Origin: Allolobophora icterica
Taxonomy: Eukaryota > Annelida > Clitellata > Crassiclitellata > Lumbricidae
DNA: 64,000 bases
NCBI GenBank assembly: GCA_963556255.1
Contig: OY744612.1
Location: forward strand, 21,665,532-21,729,531
Reading direction: 5' to 3'
Under the pieces are notes generated by a model, which had not been told where the DNA came from, did not search any database, and was given only the letters and a program-made list of their open reading frames with translations. The translations under genes and the position numbers were made by a program. Shown piece after piece: positions 62,101 through 64,000 of this stretch; position 1 is the stretch's first letter; each line of letters begins with the position of its first letter.

Positions 62101-63492
62101 TGGGTCATTATCCGAAAAGTGCAGAATTGATGTCCCATGCTGGTTTTTTAAGTTTTTTCGATAATTTCTTCAATTTTTTTTCCCTATCCTTCAAAGAATG
62201 AGCAGATTAACATTTCCCATCATTGTTTTAGCTGCTAGATTTTGGAAATTTTGAAAAAAATTACTAAATGTATACAAAATATCATTACCATCCAATGTCC
62301 GAGACGGTGTACAATGCATTAAATTCAGCTTTTACGCAGATTTATTCCATTACAACCTGTAACAAAGGTATATTATTTTGATTAATTAGTAGCTAGCATA
62401 TGCAATAATTAAACATTTAGACTCATTTTCATAATATTTATTTCTTTTTGGGCCTATTTATACTTGTTCATAGAAATAAGCATCATAGCCATCCCAATTT
62501 TTGGGAAGCCTATAACTTTTACAGAACGTGCTTACTTACTAAAAGAAAAGCATCAAGAACGAGATATTGTCAACTATTATGGAATCACACAGATTTGTGT
62601 TGAAATTCATAATATTTTATTTTTAATTTCAGTTTGTGTGTTCCAAATTACAAGAAAAGTAAATTTCTGCTTCATTACCATCTAGTGTTGTATTTCCTGG
62701 TTTAGGTAGATTACAACATTGACAACTTTTTTATTTGTCGCTTTTGTTGAACTGATTGAAATTACTTATCTGATGGAGTAATTCACGTGAAAATGTTTGA
62801 CGGCTGTTTAAAGTTTCATCATTATGTCATTACCATTCGCGGTTGTTTTTATCATTACCATCCGAATTCATCAGATTTTTGCTATTTTTTCATGACAGTC
62901 GCATCTTGTCTCGGATGGTAATGACGCATTTCTCAGAGTGAATTACATGTATTGTTTCTGAATTATTTGGTGTAAAAATAAATTGCAAGTAATTAGAATT
63001 TACTAGCAACTCTTAAAATGTTGTTCAACTTGTATCTAATGCATATAACATGCAGTAATAGCTAATGTGCATAGATTTTTTTCTGCAGCTGAAAATTAAA
63101 TTTCTTTTTAAAAATAATTTCGAAAAATGTCTTAATTTCTTGACACCAGATTAATATATTATGTGAAGAAAAGGCCTATTGTATTCCTACCTAATGCTGG
63201 TATCATCTACTTTTAAGAAATTGACATTTTATAAGCACCAGAGGAATATTTCAGGTTCCTGTGATTAAATATGATTACACAAAAAGGGCGGATGTTAATG
63301 AAAAAAGAGGACTTTTTACTTTATAAATTCTGAAAATAAATTGACTTATGATTAAAAATATAGCGGATTTCTTTCAAATTAGTTAAATTTAACTATGTAC
63401 ATGACTAAAAAAACACTTGCAACCAATTTCGGGGAAAATTTTTTGTTTTGTTTTTCGGAGACGAAATTTGTAACATTTCGGATAATGACCCA
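62101..63492. mobile_element. TA-flanked DNA transposon, 1392 bp
   Basis: Perfect 17-bp inverted ends TGGGTCATTATCCGAAA / TTTCGGATAATGACCCA with TATA on both sides. The TA target suggests the Tc1/mariner superfamily. The interior is AT-rich with no transposase. It repeats the motif CATTACCATC on one strand (about 62281, 62677, 62852) and GATGGTAATGA in reverse (about 62915). Inserted in the CATA-rich stretch equivalent to 26840-27060. Confidence 0.82.
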
Positions 63493-63897
63493 TATACCTA
63501 CATGCATGCTTACATATATACATATAGGGCCTACATACGTGCATGCATACATACTACACAGAGGCGCCGGCAGCGTGACGCACTGGACGCACGTGCGTCC
63601 TCCCACCAAATCAAAGCAGCATATAGGACATAACAATTTCACTGTGTAATTATTGTTTACCATACAGTATGTATGATATCATATGTTATAATAACATAGG
63701 CGTATGACGCCGTATGTTATATATGGCTGTTACGCCACTGTACTTTTATGAGTCACTCTCAGTCATTTTCAGAGCATGTCTACGAGTAGCAGACAGAGAA
63801 CGGGTGGAGTGGGAGGTGACGGGAGGGATGTGCGTCCAATTTTTTAAAGCCTGTCGGAGTGTCGGCGCCTCTCACACTACACACATACACGCATGCA

Positions 63898-63900
<3 letters not shown>

Positions 63901-63933
<33 letters not shown>

Positions 63934-63945
63934 CACACATACATA
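63901..63945. repeat. (TA)n / (CATA)n microsatellite
   Basis: About 14 TA units followed by ACATACACACATACATACAT. Confidence 0.9.
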
Positions 63946-64000
63946 CATACATGCATTCCAGCGCGTGATGACGCTTGATGGATGTGCAGTCAGGAACCTT

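Overview
This is an animal nuclear genome window: split exons with GT..AG junctions, long AT-rich introns, AATAAA polyadenylation signals, a tRNA-derived SINE and many metazoan transposon families. A Ty3/gypsy element with integrase upstream of reverse transcriptase (the Gmr1 order, first described in deuterostomes) and CARD/F-box/NHL domain shuffling suggest a marine invertebrate deuterostome. The species cannot be named from the sequence.

The host content is one tandemly duplicated gene family on the + strand. I could assemble two complete seven-exon genes by hand. Gene 1 is 2759-22983 and gene 2 is 43004-59955. Each reads coiled coil / NHL-like beta-propeller / short linker / F-box / CARD / TRADD-N-like domain / second NHL-like propeller. 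Every exon junction agrees in phase (1,2,0,1,1,1). The last five exons have identical lengths in both genes (55, 184, 336, 369 and 932 bp). The predicted proteins are about 1021 and 1049 residues. A third, partial copy at 33905-36060 has only the coiled-coil and first propeller exons. It could be a relic, or an alternative 5' cassette able to splice in phase into gene 2. The architecture suggests an SCF ubiquitin-ligase receptor joined to a death-fold signalling module, with two propellers as possible ligand-binding surfaces. That function is inference.

Layout: 1-2.6 kb, 5' flank with a conserved coding-like block. 2.7-23.1 kb, gene 1; its third intron holds a 34-bp minisatellite split by a 7.6-kb gypsy element, and its last intron holds a CR1-like fragment. 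23.3-31.2 kb, a decayed endonuclease relic, simple repeats and a nested transposon stack. 31.7-32.8 kb, a foldback element. 33.0-37 kb, the partial copy. 37-42.6 kb, repeats and the 5' flank of gene 2. 43.0-60.1 kb, gene 2; the equivalent minisatellite is split by a different retrotransposon (CR1-like), and the last intron carries a hAT element. 60.2-64 kb repeats the 3' flank of gene 1, with an added TA-flanked DNA transposon.

Comparing the two gene copies gives filled/empty site evidence for several insertions and separates old repeats, present before the duplication, from young ones. All identities are from reading the sequence; no database search was run.
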